The notes under the pieces were generated by a model that had not been told where the DNA came from, ran no database searches, and saw nothing but the letters and a program-made list of their open reading frames with translations. The position numbers were made by a program, and so were the translations under genes. A stretch of DNA of 64,000 nt from Bartonella tribocorum CIP 105476 (GTDB lineage: Bacteria > Pseudomonadota > Alphaproteobacteria > Rhizobiales > Rhizobiaceae): contig NC_010161.1 in NCBI RefSeq assembly GCF_000196435.1, positions 1,054,001 through 1,118,000 of the forward strand, given 5' to 3'. How positions within the stretch are numbered: the stretch's first letter is position 1; each line of letters begins with the position of its first letter. Of the stretch, positions 1 to 9,538 are shown piece by piece.

Positions 1-3000
1 TGTTTCTAAACTTACGGTAATAACCTTTTGAAATAACTCTAGAGGGTAGGCAGGGTTGCCAACGGTTTCAACAGCATAGCGATTGGCATCATTAACAATA
101 CCACTCTTTTTATCAGTCTTTACACATTGACGTCCCATAACCCATTCAAGAGCGGGTTTACCATTGACGATATACTTATAAGCTTCAAGAGGGATATCTG
201 TTATTGTGATATTGCTATTATAAATAACAGTGGTTTTATCTTTCTCTTTACCTGCTTTTGCGAATTTCATTTCAGTTACATAATAGAATTTTTCGGGATT
301 AGAGATCTCTGTTTGTTTTGGATTGCCCTTTTTAAAGGTCACTGGATAAGGCTCTACATCTTCATAATTCACGTGCAGATGACCCAATTTACGCCCTGCT
401 GTTACAAATTTCCAAAAATCATCAGCATTCTTTACACAAGGGATACGAGGTAATTCTTTAGAGAGGTTATCAGCATAACGAGAGCGATAATCTTTTGAAT
501 GAAGTAAACCGTAAACATAATAGAATAGATCATCTTTAGTGATAGTCTCATTAGGATAAGCGGCTTTAAAATGTGCTAATCCTTCATCAGTAATGGCATC
601 ACGCTTCTGTAAACCAGCTGTTGTGTTTGCTTCTGTAAATAAATGGGATTGGTTTTCACTTTTACTTTTTGAAACCGAAGTGTCTTCGTAAATATAACGT
701 GGAAAACATTGACCACTCTCTATTGTAGTAAGATTAGGTATACTTTTAGCCATCAAAACAGAAAAACCACTTCTTGCGCCTATACCTGTAACTTGTATTA
801 CCTTATTTTCGACTACTTGCCCCATCGGAAATATACGCGGCATTTGGTAAGTTCTTTCATTAAAAATACGATTGTAATAGAGCCATTGCTTTGTAAAGGG
901 ACGATAAAGACTTTGAACTGAACAATTACTTTCAAATTCGGAAACTTTTCCTCTTACAAACTCTTCTTTTAGACTACTACTCCAACTGATTTTTTTAGCA
1001 TCAACGTTAACAAAATTGTCTACAGCATTTTTACGTATCCTGCTATCAACATGCCCATAAGCATTATTAAAACGTTCTACTTCACTATTATAGAAAGCAA
1101 TCGTATTAGTCATATTTTTTGCTAAAACTTTACGGCTTGAATTGTACGCCCAAGCATCACGATTGGTTGAAACTCCAAGAGAAAAATTTTCAAAAAGTTT
1201 TTTACCATGACCTTTTTTAACACCTAGAGCTAAGAACGCTTTGAAATTTTCATCACGTTGATGAATCCAATCACCATGTTCATCCGGCGTAATTGTTTGC
1301 CATTTTTGTTTACGCGTAATGCCATCAATACTACCAAAGAACTTGATTATCTTAAGTTTTTTTGTAGTAGAAAGATTATCTCCAATGTCATGATAGTAAA
1401 TTTTACAATCTCCAGAAACACTAGGATTTTTGATAAATAGTGTCACAGCAATACCGGTCATACTTCCATTGCAAAAAATATTTTCTCCTTCTTGAGCAGT
1501 TCCATTGCTTAACATATTTTTACGTATATCCCCTCGTAAATTAAGCACATAAATACTTGTAAATTCTTTGGCTAAAGATTTTCGTAAGCCAGCCATTGTC
1601 GACTTTTCTATATAACCAGAGCCAGAAACAAAGCCGATTACCCCAGCATTCTCAATACGGTCGCTTGCCCAGCGTATAGCACGAATATAACTGTCATATA
1701 ACTTTTGCGTACTAGTTGCTCTAGATTGAGCGGCGTAAGTTTCACCGATACGTTTATTTAATATGGGATAGGGAGTATTCTTTGCATTATCATTTTCATT
1801 TTTTTGTCCTACGGAATAAGGGGGGTTACCAAAGATAACTTTAATATTTAGATTTTTCTGAAGTTCCAAATATTCACTGTTTTCTTTAAACAATTCCTGT
1901 AGCAGATTTTTCTCTTCAAGCATCCGAAATGTATCAGTCAAACCAATATGCTTGAAAGGGATATACTCACCTTTCATAAGACTATGATAAGTCGATTCAA
2001 TGTTAATGGCTGCTATGTAATAGGCAAGCAAAACAATCTCATTGGCATGGATATCATGACGGAACTTATATTCCATATCCTCTGGTTTGATAAGATCTGA
2101 TTGTAATAGCCTTGTGATAAAGGTTCCTGTACCTGTAAAAGGGTCAAGAATAGAGACACCCCGTGAACCAAGGCTTTTTCCAAATTCATTCCGCAATACA
2201 TCATCAACAGAATGAATGATAAAATCAACAACCTTAACGGGCGTATAAACAATTCCAAGCTTATCCGTGGTTTTTTTAAATGCCTTGGCAAAAAAGCTTT
2301 CATAAAGTTTGATAATAAGATTCTGTTTTGCATGAGTTTCCGTAATGCCTGCTGTACAGAACGTGACACTTTTGTAAAATTTATCAAGATCTTTCGTTTT
2401 CTCTTCGATATTGGTTTTATCCAGTTCCGTTAAGATCTTATCCATAGCTTGCGAAATGGCATTGTTCTGTACAAATTCATTACCGTCAAATAAAGCTTCA
2501 AACACGGGACGCGTGACAAGATGTTGGGCTAACATCTCAATCGCTTCCTCTTTTTTGATTTCACTGTTGACGTTGTTCTTTAATTCCTTATGAAAGGCAT
2601 CAAAAGCATGAAAGGCTTCACTCTTTTCATCGGAAATCATATCTTTAAGATGATTGATATGGTTTTGAGCAATCTCAGCAACATTGTTCGCCCATATGCC
2701 CCAATAATCCGTGATTTTAAAACTATCCAGAAAAATGGCTTTGACAAAATCAAAAAATTCAGAACGGCGGAATAAGTCTCCTTGTCCTCCAGATACCGGT
2801 TGAGATTTTCTTTCTGCTGTTCCAATGGTATGCCCAGAACTTTCTGTTTTTGATGGTATCGAGATCTCATCAACCGTTGTGGTAAGCTCTTTTAATTCAT
2901 TGGCACGCTTAATTTCTATAATCTCAATCGTATGGCTGCTATCTTGTCCTAAAGACATTTGATTAATCGTCCGTGCAAGTCTCTCATCATGAGAATGTAA

Positions 3001-4908
3001 AGCATCCAAAACTTGCCAAACAACACGGTATCTCTTATTGTTTTTTAAAGCCTTTTTGGCTTCTAAGTGTGAAGGAATGATAATAGGTAAAATGATATAG
3101 CCCGTTTTCTTATTTGGAGCACGACGCATCACACGCCCCACCGCCTGTATCACATCCACTTGGCTATTGCGCGGGTGTAAAAACATGATGGCATCAAGAG
3201 CAGGGACATCAATCCCTTCAGACAGACACCGAACATTGCTTAAAATCCGACAAACGTTTTGACCCGTATCTTCTTTAAGCCAATCCAATTCCTCATTGCG
3301 TTTTTTGACGCTTTGCGTTCCGTCGATATGTCTTACTTCACAGTTCAAAAAAGGAACGGTTTGAAGGAAATCATCAATATGAGATTTGATAATTTTATTG
3401 AAGAGCTTTGTAATATATTGAGAGGTGTTGATATCTTTGCAAAAAGCTAAAGCACATTGCATGGGCTCTGTATCATCATCATCGATAGCTGCTTGCTTAT
3501 CTATTTTAGTCAGTGCTCTATAACAGCCAATAATTTTTGCCGCATCATCTAAATCAATTTCACGGTTTTCATTGGCAATAATCTCCTGTATGGCTGGTGT
3601 GATATAGGTTTCATTAATACCCAAGACCACAATCTTGTAAGGAGTTAAAAGTTCATTATCGACAGCTTCCGCGAAGGTATAATGATGGAGTTGTTTTCCA
3701 AAAAGCGTTTCGTCATCCATAGATGCGAGAACGGCATTAATCTCATCAGCGCGCCTTTTGGCAGTGTCACTAAAGATACGAGGCGTTGCTGTCATATACA
3801 AACGTTTCTTGCCTCGAATAATGCTGTTATCGTGAACCTTGATAAATTCGGATTCATTGTCTTCATTTCCCAATGAAGCCCCAGTGGTTCTATGCGCTTC
3901 ATCGCAAATGATCAGATCAAATTCGGGTAAACCATGATCCTTTTGCGCATCCGAAATCACTTGGATAGAATGGTAAGTTGAAAAGACCACGGTCATTGCA
4001 TCGGCTAGGTTTTCGCAAGCTTCTTTGGCAAGGGCTTGTGCATCTGTGGTAGCAGGGAGAACAAGATCTGATGTTTCCATGCCAACGATATCCTCTTGGT
4101 TTTTACGACGCTTGCCTACTTTCGTATCCGAACACACCGCAAAGGAACGCAACGAGATTTGTGCATCGGCTGTCCATTCACGGATTGTTTGCGAGACTAA
4201 AGCCAGAGAAGGAACCAAAAACAAAACACGCTTGCCTTTCCCAGCAAGGGTTTCTGCTATCTTCAAACTGGTGAAAGTCTTCCCCGTACCACATGCCATG
4301 ATCAGCTTGCCACGGTCTGCTTCTTTTAAACCTTCACAGACTTTCTTGATGGCTTCTTCTTGATGGGGACGAGGCTTTTTTGTTGATTTCAGAACCACTT
4401 CTTTTTTTGTTGCAAATATTTGCCAATCTATCCGACTGTTTTCCATATGACGAAGGTCAATGCGATAAATGGGTATCGCTTGTCCTTTAATCATGGCATT
4501 CACATTGTCACTTAATTCCACTTCCGTGCTGTCAACGAGAAGACGATATTTAAAGATGTCTTTTCCAGATGCCGCGATAAAGCTATCAATATCCTTTTTA
4601 CTGATCTGATGATCTGCTTGATAAAACTTACATTGAATAGCGACATAGCCCTCTTGATGACGAAGCTTGGCAACCAGATCAATGCCGATATCATTTTTAT
4701 TCCAATCTTCACGTTCTTTCGCCCATTCATAATAGCTCTCAACTTTTTCATATCGCCCATAATGGAGAGGGTCATGCATAAGATATTTTGTCACAAAATC
4801 TTCAAACACTTTCCCCCGTAGAGCATTTGATGTTGCCTGTTCACGATAGGATTGTAAAAGGGAGCGTAAAGTGACGTGTTCATGATCAGAGTTAAGAGAT
4901 TGCAGCAT
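1..4908 (-). CDS. Type ISP restriction-modification enzyme, copy A (3' end beyond window)
   Basis: Single-chain restriction, translocation and methylation enzyme of the LlaGI/LlaBIII kind. Translating from ATG at 4908 gives MLQSLNSDHEHVTLRSLL, then an Mrr-like nuclease with DIGIDLVA and the catalytic AIQCKFY (Q-x-K). Next come helicase Walker A (ACGTGKT, ~4285), DEAH (~3897), a TATP motif and a C-terminal QAVGR motif. The methylase part has DPFTGTG and NPPYS (~1820). A variable region, probably target recognition, precedes a conserved C-terminus. Compared with copy B it is about 10 codons shorter, and the frame agrees at both ends. Only about 17 codons including the stop lie outside the window. 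I translated only parts, so an internal stop cannot be fully excluded. DUF3987 and origin-like sequence lie upstream. Confidence 0.85.
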   Translation of the reverse strand, partial: MLQSLNSDHEHVTLRSLLQSYREQATSNALRGKVFEDFVTKYLMHDPLHYGRYEKVESYYEWAKEREDWNKNDIGIDLVAKLRHQEGYVAIQCKFYQADHQISKKDIDSFIAASGKDIFKYRLLVDSTEVELSDNVNAMIKGQAIPIYRIDLRHMENSRIDWQIFATKKEVVLKSTKKPRPHQEEAIKKVCEGLKEADRGKLIMACGTGKTFTSLKIAETLAGKGKRVLFLVPSLALVSQTIREWTADAQISLRSFAVCSDTKVGKRRKNQEDIVGMETSDLVLPATTDAQALAKEACENLADAMTVVFSTYHSIQVISDAQKDHGLPEFDLIICDEAHRTTGASLGNEDNESEFIKVHDNSIIRGKKRLYMTATPRIFSDTAKRRADEINAVLASMDDETLFGKQLHHYTFAEAVDNELLTPYKIVVLGINETYITPAIQEIIANENREIDLDDAAKIIGCYRALTKIDKQAAIDDDDTEPMQCALAFCKDINTSQYITKLFNKIIKSHIDDFLQTVPFLNCEVRHIDGTQSVKKRNEELDWLKEDTGQNVCRILSNVRCLSEGIDVPALDAIMFLHPRNSQVDVIQAVGRVMRRAPNKKTGYIILPIIIPSHLEAKKALKNNKRYRVVWQVLDALHSHDERLARTINQMSLGQDSSHTIEIIEIKRANELKELTTTVDEISIPSKTESSGHTIGTAERKSQPVSGGQGDLFRRSEFFDFVKAIFLDSFKITDYWGIWANNVAEIAQNHINHLKDMISDEKSEAFHAFDAFHKELKNNVNSEIKKEEAIEMLAQHLVTRPVFEALFDGNEFVQNNAISQAMDKILTELDKTNIEEKTKDLDKFYKSVTFCTAGITETHAKQNLIIKLYESFFAKAFKKTTDKLGIVYTPVKVVDFIIHSVDDVLRNEFGKSLGSRGVSILDPFTGTGTFITRLLQSDLIKPEDMEYKFRHDIHANEIVLLAYYIAAINIESTYHSLMKGEYIPFKHIGLTDTFRMLEEKNLLQELFKENSEYLELQKNLNIKVIFGNPPYSVGQKNENDNAKNTPYPILNKRIGETYAAQSRATSTQKLYDSYIRAIRWASDRIENAGVIGFVSGSGYIEKSTMAGLRKSLAKEFTSIYVLNLRGDIRKNMLSNGTAQEGENIFCNGSMTGIAVTLFIKNPSVSGDCKIYYHDIGDNLSTTKKLKIIKFFGSIDGITRKQKWQTITPDEHGDWIHQRDENFKAFLALGVKKGHGKKLFENFSLGVSTNRDAWAYNSSRKVLAKNMTNTIAFYNSEVERFNNAYGHVDSRIRKNAVDNFVNVDAKKISWSSSLKEEFVRGKVSEFESNCSVQSLYRPFTKQWLYYNRIFNERTYQMPRIFPMGQVVENKVIQVTGIGARSGFSVLMAKSIPNLTTIESGQCFPRYIYEDTSVSKSKSENQSHLFTEANTTAGLQKRDAITDEGLAHFKAAYPNETITKDDLFYYVYGLLHSKDYRSRYADNLSKELPRIPCVKNADDFWKFVTAGRKLGHLHVNYEDVEPYPVTFKKGNPKQTEISNPEKFYYVTEMKFAKAGKEKDKTTVIYNSNITITDIPLEAYKYIVNGKPALEWVMGRQCVKTDKKSGIVNDANRYAVETVGNPAYPLELFQKVITVSLET

Positions 4909-5439
4909 ATTATAACAGAGCTCCGTTTTGGTATGAGAGGGTTAATTCTTTTCAAAAGAATCAAAATGAAGCTTATTAAATCTATTTTGAACGAATTGAG
5001 AAAAAATGCAGAAAAATGCATAAAAACGGATAATTTTTTTTCAAAATGGTTTTTTAAAGGTTGTTTATCCACAGCTTATGACATGGAATAAGATCAGCAA
5101 AGTAGTAAAATTTGCTATTCGTTTCACGGGTTAATCAAGACAAATGCGCTATGGGCTTTAAAATATCAGAATGAGTATTTTGATAGGTTTTGTCTGTTCT
5201 TAAAACCCCCAAAACCCCTACAAAACCCCTTTTTATATATATCATAGATTGTATTTACTGATTGTATTTAATATAGGTTGTTTCTTTAAAACATTAACAT
5301 ATTGAAATATAATAACTTTTGTTTTTGTTTAAAAAAATAAAATAATACGTACAAAAAGCCCCCCCAAAACTCATAATGGGGAGTGCTTTGAAGAGTTCAC
5401 TGTTATATTGTTAATGTTCTATAAGATTTCCAAATTGCC
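4909..5439. other. Gene-free, origin-like region upstream of restriction enzyme A
   Basis: No gene is supported here. The stretch holds a perfect DnaA box (5065-5073), a C-rich repeat tract on this strand of the form AAAACCCC (about 5202-5230), and two copies of GATTGTATTTA near 5250. Nearly the same sequence lies between the DUF3987 and restriction genes of element B (22494-23037). The combination of a DnaA box, direct repeats and AT-rich DNA beside a DUF3987 gene suggests a replication origin. This is inferred from content only. Confidence 0.45.
5065..5073 (+). other. DnaA box
   Basis: TTATCCACA, a perfect match to the DnaA consensus. The same site occurs at the equivalent place in element B (22650-22658) and element D (61465-61473, other strand). 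In element C the site has one change, TTATCAACA at 40719-40727. Confidence 0.5.
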
Positions 5440-5868
5440 TCAGTGTGATGTTTTATGGCTTGTCACTAAGGGATTCCATTCATAGCGTATGGTAGGGCGA
5501 CCGCCTTGTGAGCTCTTGTCTCCAGAGATTTCACGAATATAGTTACAACGGCATAAAAGCTCTAAAGCTTGCTTAACGGCTCCATTATCTTTGAAACATT
5601 TCCAATCACGTTTATAAATATCCCTTGTTGTAAAAACATCGGGTAAACAATCACAACGTTCGACAATTAATTTTGCCCCCTCTGTTGCTAAGCTATCCGC
5701 CGCCGCATAGAGCCTTTTGACATGACTTAATAGATAACTTGTCCAACGCAAGGCTGTTGTGATGGCATAGGGTCCAATTTCTAAACGACCACCGTCAAGA
5801 AGTTCAAAAATCAACGCAAGGCTTGCTATGGTCTTAGGCATTTTTAAAAGATGCGATTGTAAACTTTC
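5440..5868 (-). pseudogene. 3' remnant of DUF3987 replication-type ATPase gene
   Basis: Encodes the last ~140 residues of the 495-aa DUF3987 protein seen intact in elements B and D. The frame is open upstream of the first ATG (LLKMPKT, 5841), reading on as ESLQSHLL, and homology then stops at about 5870. The ATPase core, including the Walker regions, is missing. The C-terminal part is almost identical to B (LLCRCNYIREISG, RPTIRYEWNPL), so the truncation appears recent. An intact short protein starting at 5841 is possible but unlikely to be functional. Confidence 0.75.
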
Positions 5869-5880
5869 TGAGTGAGCCCT

Positions 5881-6294
5881 CCATTATGATTTTTTATTAA
5901 AGGAAAAAAATAACAGTAATCATTTCAGATTTACACAATGAAAGAAAACTTTTTAGTTTTTCTGTTAGTGATGAAAATGTATTTCAAACAATAATGAGTA
6001 TGTTTTCAATTAATTTAAGTGATCCATAATTACATTTCGAATACGAATTTGGTATATACAAAAATGACTTTAGACTTAGCTAAATATTGCTATGAAGAAT
6101 ACAAACAGAACTAAGAAAATGAGAAATAAAGATTTTTTTGATTTTATGAAGAAAGAAATAGCATGACTAATATCCAGTAGAAATATTTCGTTTGGTAGTT
6201 TTGCCCTTCAAAAAAGCTATATAAACGAGAGATTTTCATTTAACCATTATTTTTAAAGATGTGTAAAAACCTTTGTTATAAGTACTTTATTGAG
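5881..6294. other. AT-rich stretch without recognisable gene
   Basis: No conserved open frame, RNA gene or repeat is seen. It lies where element B has the N-terminal part of DUF3987, so it may mark the deletion and replacement that truncated that gene. Confidence 0.4.
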
Positions 6295-6819
6295 TTAGAA
6301 ATCTATACCAATAGCTTTGGCTTGCATTTTTTCGTAGAGTTTTTGCATTGCCTTGATATTTTCTCTTCGCACATCAATAATCGATTTTTCAATAGATGTT
6401 AAACGCGCTTTGTCCAGATTTCCTAGTCGTGTATAATGGGATGCCATCGCTTTCCGTGCTTCATCATAAGGCAATCCGCCTTTTCGGTGCTTTGATAGAC
6501 TATGTCCCCTATTTATCGCATCATATTTCTCAGGATTGGAAACTAGTTTTATGTGATCCTTAACAACACCTATTTCAATTAATGCTGTTTCAAGGCTACT
6601 AACCATAGCTTTACTATTAGCATACCGAAGCAAATCATCCTTTATAAAGTCACTTTCCGTATCAATAAGCAATGGTAAATCACCATTTTTACCAACATCA
6701 CGAATATGATCACACAAATTATTTCGTACATTGTGTAATTTTTGAGATACTAATGTCTTTTCAAGGTCTTGTACTAGTACACTTTGTTGTAAAAAAAGCT
6801 TTTCTAATTTATCAGAAAT
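6295..6819 (-). CDS. Hypothetical protein, probable ATT start
   Basis: Unrecognised soluble, charged protein of about 174 aa with heptad-like stretches near the C-terminus (KLYEKMQAKA). The first conventional start is TTG at 6717 and has no good ribosome site. However, the frame stays open upstream to 6828, and a perfect AGGAGG (6830-6825) sits five bases before an ATT codon at 6819-6817. The upstream gene (6812-7117) ends at 6812, so the two overlap by a few bases, as in translationally coupled pairs. I chose ATT for these reasons. The gene is absent from the other three elements. No function is assigned. Confidence 0.5.
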   Translation of the reverse strand: MSDKLEKLFLQQSVLVQDLEKTLVSQKLHNVRNNLCDHIRDVGKNGDLPLLIDTESDFIKDDLLRYANSKAMVSSLETALIEIGVVKDHIKLVSNPEKYDAINRGHSLSKHRKGGLPYDEARKAMASHYTRLGNLDKARLTSIEKSIIDVRRENIKAMQKLYEKMQAKAIGIDF

Positions 6820-7117
6820 GATGACCTCCTATTACAACCCCTTTATCTAACCAGTCTGGACCATATTCCTCATCAGCATTCTTTGTAGAAAAGCCCATAT
6901 CACGAATAAATTGTGCTCCACGTTGATGTCTAAGATGTAAAAGTGCATGTGCTGGATATTCAGCCATTGCTAACCACTCCCACGTTGTTTTGCTATCATT
7001 CGCCTTAGAAGCTGCTTCTGCCTCGACCATATAGATACTGTTTTGAGGGAGACCACCTGCTCGTAACTCCTCACGTTCAGCATCAGTCATATAACTTTTG
7101 GGTAATTTCTTTTGCAT
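6812..7117 (-). CDS. Hypothetical protein (101 aa)
   Basis: Unrecognised protein beginning MQKKLPKSYMTDAEREELR, preceded by the ribosome site AAAGGAA. It has no signal peptide or membrane segment and contains a tryptophan-rich middle (TTWEWLAMAEYPAHALLHL). It overlaps the start of the following gene, so the two probably form an operon. The position between the replication genes and alpA is where satellites commonly carry accessory genes. A two-gene toxin-antitoxin or defence pair is conceivable, but nothing in the sequence proves it. Confidence 0.55.
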   Translation of the reverse strand: MQKKLPKSYMTDAEREELRAGGLPQNSIYMVEAEAASKANDSKTTWEWLAMAEYPAHALLHLRHQRGAQFIRDMGFSTKNADEEYGPDWLDKGVVIGGHHF

Positions 7118-7567
7118 AGGAAATTCCTTTCTGTAATCTGTCTTAAAATACTAATCTAATGGTTAGATCTGATCAATCAAATTTCCTATGAATTTTTCAA
7201 TTTGTTGTTGAAATTAAATAAAATATCTGTTTTTATCTTTGATCATTTTGATTTTTTGTATAAAAGAAAATTATCGTTTTTTCTGATACTAATGTATACA
7301 CTTAATTGACGTTCTTTATTGCACGTGACACAATTTTATGCATACTTACGGATTTCTCCTGATGGACAAGATACAGAAAATCAAAAACTTGGATTGTTAG
7401 AATAAGCTAACAAAAATGGTTTTGCTTCACTCCATATTGAATAGAAACTGTAAATAGAAGGAAAGCTTAGTGCTTTAATCGAAAAAACAGAGCAGGGGAT
7501 TGTTATTGACATTTGAGTTTTTTGTATAGCCGATTTTCTCTTAATGTTTTAGAACTTCTTAAAGATG
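7118..7567. other. Gene-free AT-rich stretch
   Basis: No supported gene. Short phage-like words are present but no frame continues. It probably contains decayed sequence between the two-gene operon and the primase remnant. Confidence 0.35.
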
Positions 7568-7717
7568 TTAGTGAGCGTAATTTATAAGGTAAGCCAATTT
7601 ATTAAGGGATAACAGCCTATCATCATGAGCAGGGCAATGAGCAAGTCCATAACGCCCATGCCAACCTCCACACAAGGCATGTGTAATACCCCGCGCATTC
7701 TTAAAAGAACACATCAT
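7568..7717 (-). pseudogene. N-terminal remnant of zinc-finger primase
   Basis: A 49-codon frame reading MMCSFKNARGITHALCGGWH, then GRYGLAHCPAHDDRLLSL. The string WHGRYG followed by CPAHDDR and SL is typical of the N-terminal zinc-binding domain of phage and P4-type primases. The frame ends soon after, so only the zinc finger start survives. Its first ~24 residues match the 65-aa proteins at 24657-24854 and 59144-59341, which have lost the CPAHDDR motif. A functional small protein is unlikely. Confidence 0.6.
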
Positions 7718-7737
7718 TTTAAATCCTATAACGTTGC

Positions 7738-7816
7738 GTCACAGGACGGATTGTGCTAGCTCTAAGGTGATGAGTTTGAGAAAGCCTTGTCCGTCCTTAC
7801 GTGACAAGGTTTTTTT
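7738..7816 (+). ncRNA. Candidate ~80-nt RNA with terminator, opposite alpA
   Basis: The strand opposite alpA carries a perfect intrinsic terminator: CCTTGTC and GACAAGG arms around a short loop, followed by seven T. A TATAAC box lies about 80 bases upstream, where similarity between the four elements starts. The ends are conserved in all four elements while the middle varies. No clear -35 box is seen. It could instead simply be a terminator blocking transcription into alpA. Confidence 0.4.
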
Positions 7817-8015
7817 ATGCCACGTCGTTATAACGTTGCTGTTTCGCTTGTTCGATTACATTCAAGAGATCCGATTGTAACCAACGGGATAAAAAACCAA
7901 ATTTTAAAGGTTTTGGGAGAGAGCCATTGGTAACATGACGGCGAAAAGTTGAGACACTCATATGAAGCAATTTTGCACTTTCACGGTCTGTTAAAAGAAT
8001 ATCATTTTCTGTCAT
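7815..8015 (-). CDS. AlpA-like helix-turn-helix protein (excisionase type)
   Basis: A 66-aa DNA-binding protein of the AlpA/MerR-like excisionase group. Residues 9-35 form the helix-turn-helix (DRESAKLLHMSVSTFRRHV), and a basic wing and RWLQSDL follow. It is preceded by the ribosome site GAAAGGA. Proteins of this family control excision and integrase expression in P4-like elements. It stands next to the integrase in the same orientation and is almost identical in all four elements, so it probably serves as directionality factor or regulator of the element. Confidence 0.85.
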   Translation of the reverse strand: MTENDILLTDRESAKLLHMSVSTFRRHVTNGSLPKPLKFGFLSRWLQSDLLNVIEQAKQQRYNDVA

Positions 8016-8042
8016 TCTAAAATCCTTTCATAATAAAAAATA

Positions 8043-8081
8043 GAACCAAATCATGCCTATTTATTAAGCACATTTTGGTTC
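8043..8081 (-). promoter_or_regulatory. Inverted repeat in alpA leader
   Basis: GAACCAAA and TTTGGTTC arms enclose 23 bases just upstream of the alpA ribosome site, with a smaller inner pairing (TGTGC with GCATG). It is conserved at the same place in B and D and slightly degraded in C. It may be an operator for AlpA or the integrase, or an RNA hairpin in the leader. Confidence 0.45.
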
Positions 8082-8188
8082 ATTTTTGAAGGTATTTTAT
8101 TTATAGAAAACAATATTTTATCATACAATTTCTGATGTGATAAATTATGAGTCTTATTGAGAAAGAATGAGAGAGAAGAGAGAGAAAG

Positions 8189-8197
8189 TTATCCACA
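8189..8197 (+). other. DnaA box beside integrase
   Basis: TTATCCACA, the DnaA consensus, is kept at the same position in all four elements. A hairpin (ATGGGG/CCCCAT, 8202-8220) follows directly at the end of the integrase gene and may act as its terminator. Confidence 0.45.
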
Positions 8198-8223
8198 GAT
8201 CATGGGGTTATGCACCCCATATT

Positions 8224-9390
8224 CTAAGATTGACCAGTGACATAAGCCGCCCATTTATCCATATAGACACGGCGCTGTTCTAGATAGTCAGTACGACGAT
8301 AGGCACGCTCTACTTGTCCTCCGACCGTATGACTTAGAATAGTTTCAGCGACCTCATAGGGGGCATCGGTTGTTTCAGCAAGCCAATCGCGTAAACTAGA
8401 GCGAAAACCATGGGGGCAGGCTTCAATTTTATTTTTTCTCATGTAAAGATACATACACTTCTCAGCAAGGGGACCGCGACCTTTAGCAGAAAAAAAGAAA
8501 TCATTACGAGAAAGCAAGCGCGCTTGTTTTAAAATTTCTAATGCTTCAGATGATAAAGGCACACGAAATTCTGTTGTAGCATCACGCTTTCCTTTCATAT
8601 TTTCGGCAGGAATAGTCCAGATATCATCTTCAATCTGATCTTCACGAATATGACGTAAAGGATTTGTGCGAACGCCTGTCAGAATAAGCAAACGCAAAGC
8701 CAATTGTGTCATAGTTATTTTTTGACAAAGTGTTTTATAAAAAGCGGGCACATCTCTCCAATCCATTGCAGGTAAGTTTTTTATTTTATGGCGTTGTTTA
8801 CCTAAGAGAGCGCGTGCTTTTTCGGTTGCCTGTAAATCAACATCCAACCCTAAGGCAGCCGCATGTTTGAGACAAAGATGAAGACGATTAAGAGCTCTAT
8901 AAGCAGTTCCAGCTTTTGTATGCCAAATAGGGGCAAGTGTATTGCGTATCTCTGTTTGGGTAATCTCAGAAACGGGCAGACAGCCTAATTTGGGGAGAAT
9001 ATGAAGGCGTAATGGTAAAAACCAACTTCCATTCTTACCATCATTTTTTAATTCAGATTTCCGACTTTCAAAAGCATCTAAAGCAATGTCTTTTAAATAA
9101 TGGAGATTGCTTATTGCCTCACGCTTTTGTTTCTCACGTTCTTTAATGGGGTCACGACCCTCATGCAAAACAGAACGCCATTGATTTGCTAATTCACGGG
9201 CTTTTTTTAAAGAAACGTTTCGCAACGCACCCAATCCCATTTCGCGGCGCCGACCATGAATGGTATAACGGTAAATCCATTGAGCACCTCCATCTTTACG
9301 CTTGTGAAGTAACAAGCCGGCACCATCATTATATTTGCCAGCCCCCAATGTTGCGACAGATCTTGCATTAAGACGGTTCATAAGAGCCAT
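8224..9390 (-). CDS. int: Tyrosine recombinase (phage integrase), element A
   Basis: A 388-aa P4-type integrase with an N-terminal arm-binding domain (DUF4102 type, GRRREMGLGALRNVSLKKAR). The catalytic domain has the first Arg in LTGVRTNPLRHI, the HGFR box (CPHGFRSSLRDW), a His in ILSHTVGG and the Tyr in AYRRTDY. The start at 9390 (MALMNRLN) is preferred over an upstream frame start at 9423 because AAAGGA lies 8 bases before it and all four copies align there. It lies next to the element terminus, as expected for an enzyme that recombines it. Confidence 0.93.
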   Translation of the reverse strand: MALMNRLNARSVATLGAGKYNDGAGLLLHKRKDGGAQWIYRYTIHGRRREMGLGALRNVSLKKARELANQWRSVLHEGRDPIKEREKQKREAISNLHYLKDIALDAFESRKSELKNDGKNGSWFLPLRLHILPKLGCLPVSEITQTEIRNTLAPIWHTKAGTAYRALNRLHLCLKHAAALGLDVDLQATEKARALLGKQRHKIKNLPAMDWRDVPAFYKTLCQKITMTQLALRLLILTGVRTNPLRHIREDQIEDDIWTIPAENMKGKRDATTEFRVPLSSEALEILKQARLLSRNDFFFSAKGRGPLAEKCMYLYMRKNKIEACPHGFRSSLRDWLAETTDAPYEVAETILSHTVGGQVERAYRRTDYLEQRRVYMDKWAAYVTGQS

Positions 9391-9538
9391 TTTTAAATCC
9401 TTTCTTATACAAATTTGATCCACACACTCATCCCACTTGTTATGTGCAAATGAGTGGTTTTGATTGATTCAAGATAAACAGATTTGAAATGAGAGAATCC
9501 TACGTTATTCTGGTCTTTAATTCCATATGAATAATGCT

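Noticed and set aside
1..4908. Many short frames across the left 5 kb suggesting a decayed region
   Set aside because: They are shadows of one long minus-strand restriction gene that runs off the window and agrees in frame with copy B at both ends.
8202..8220. Hairpin at the integrase 3' end as a strong intrinsic terminator
   Set aside because: The stem is good but no T run follows on the integrase strand, so it is mentioned only as a possible structure.
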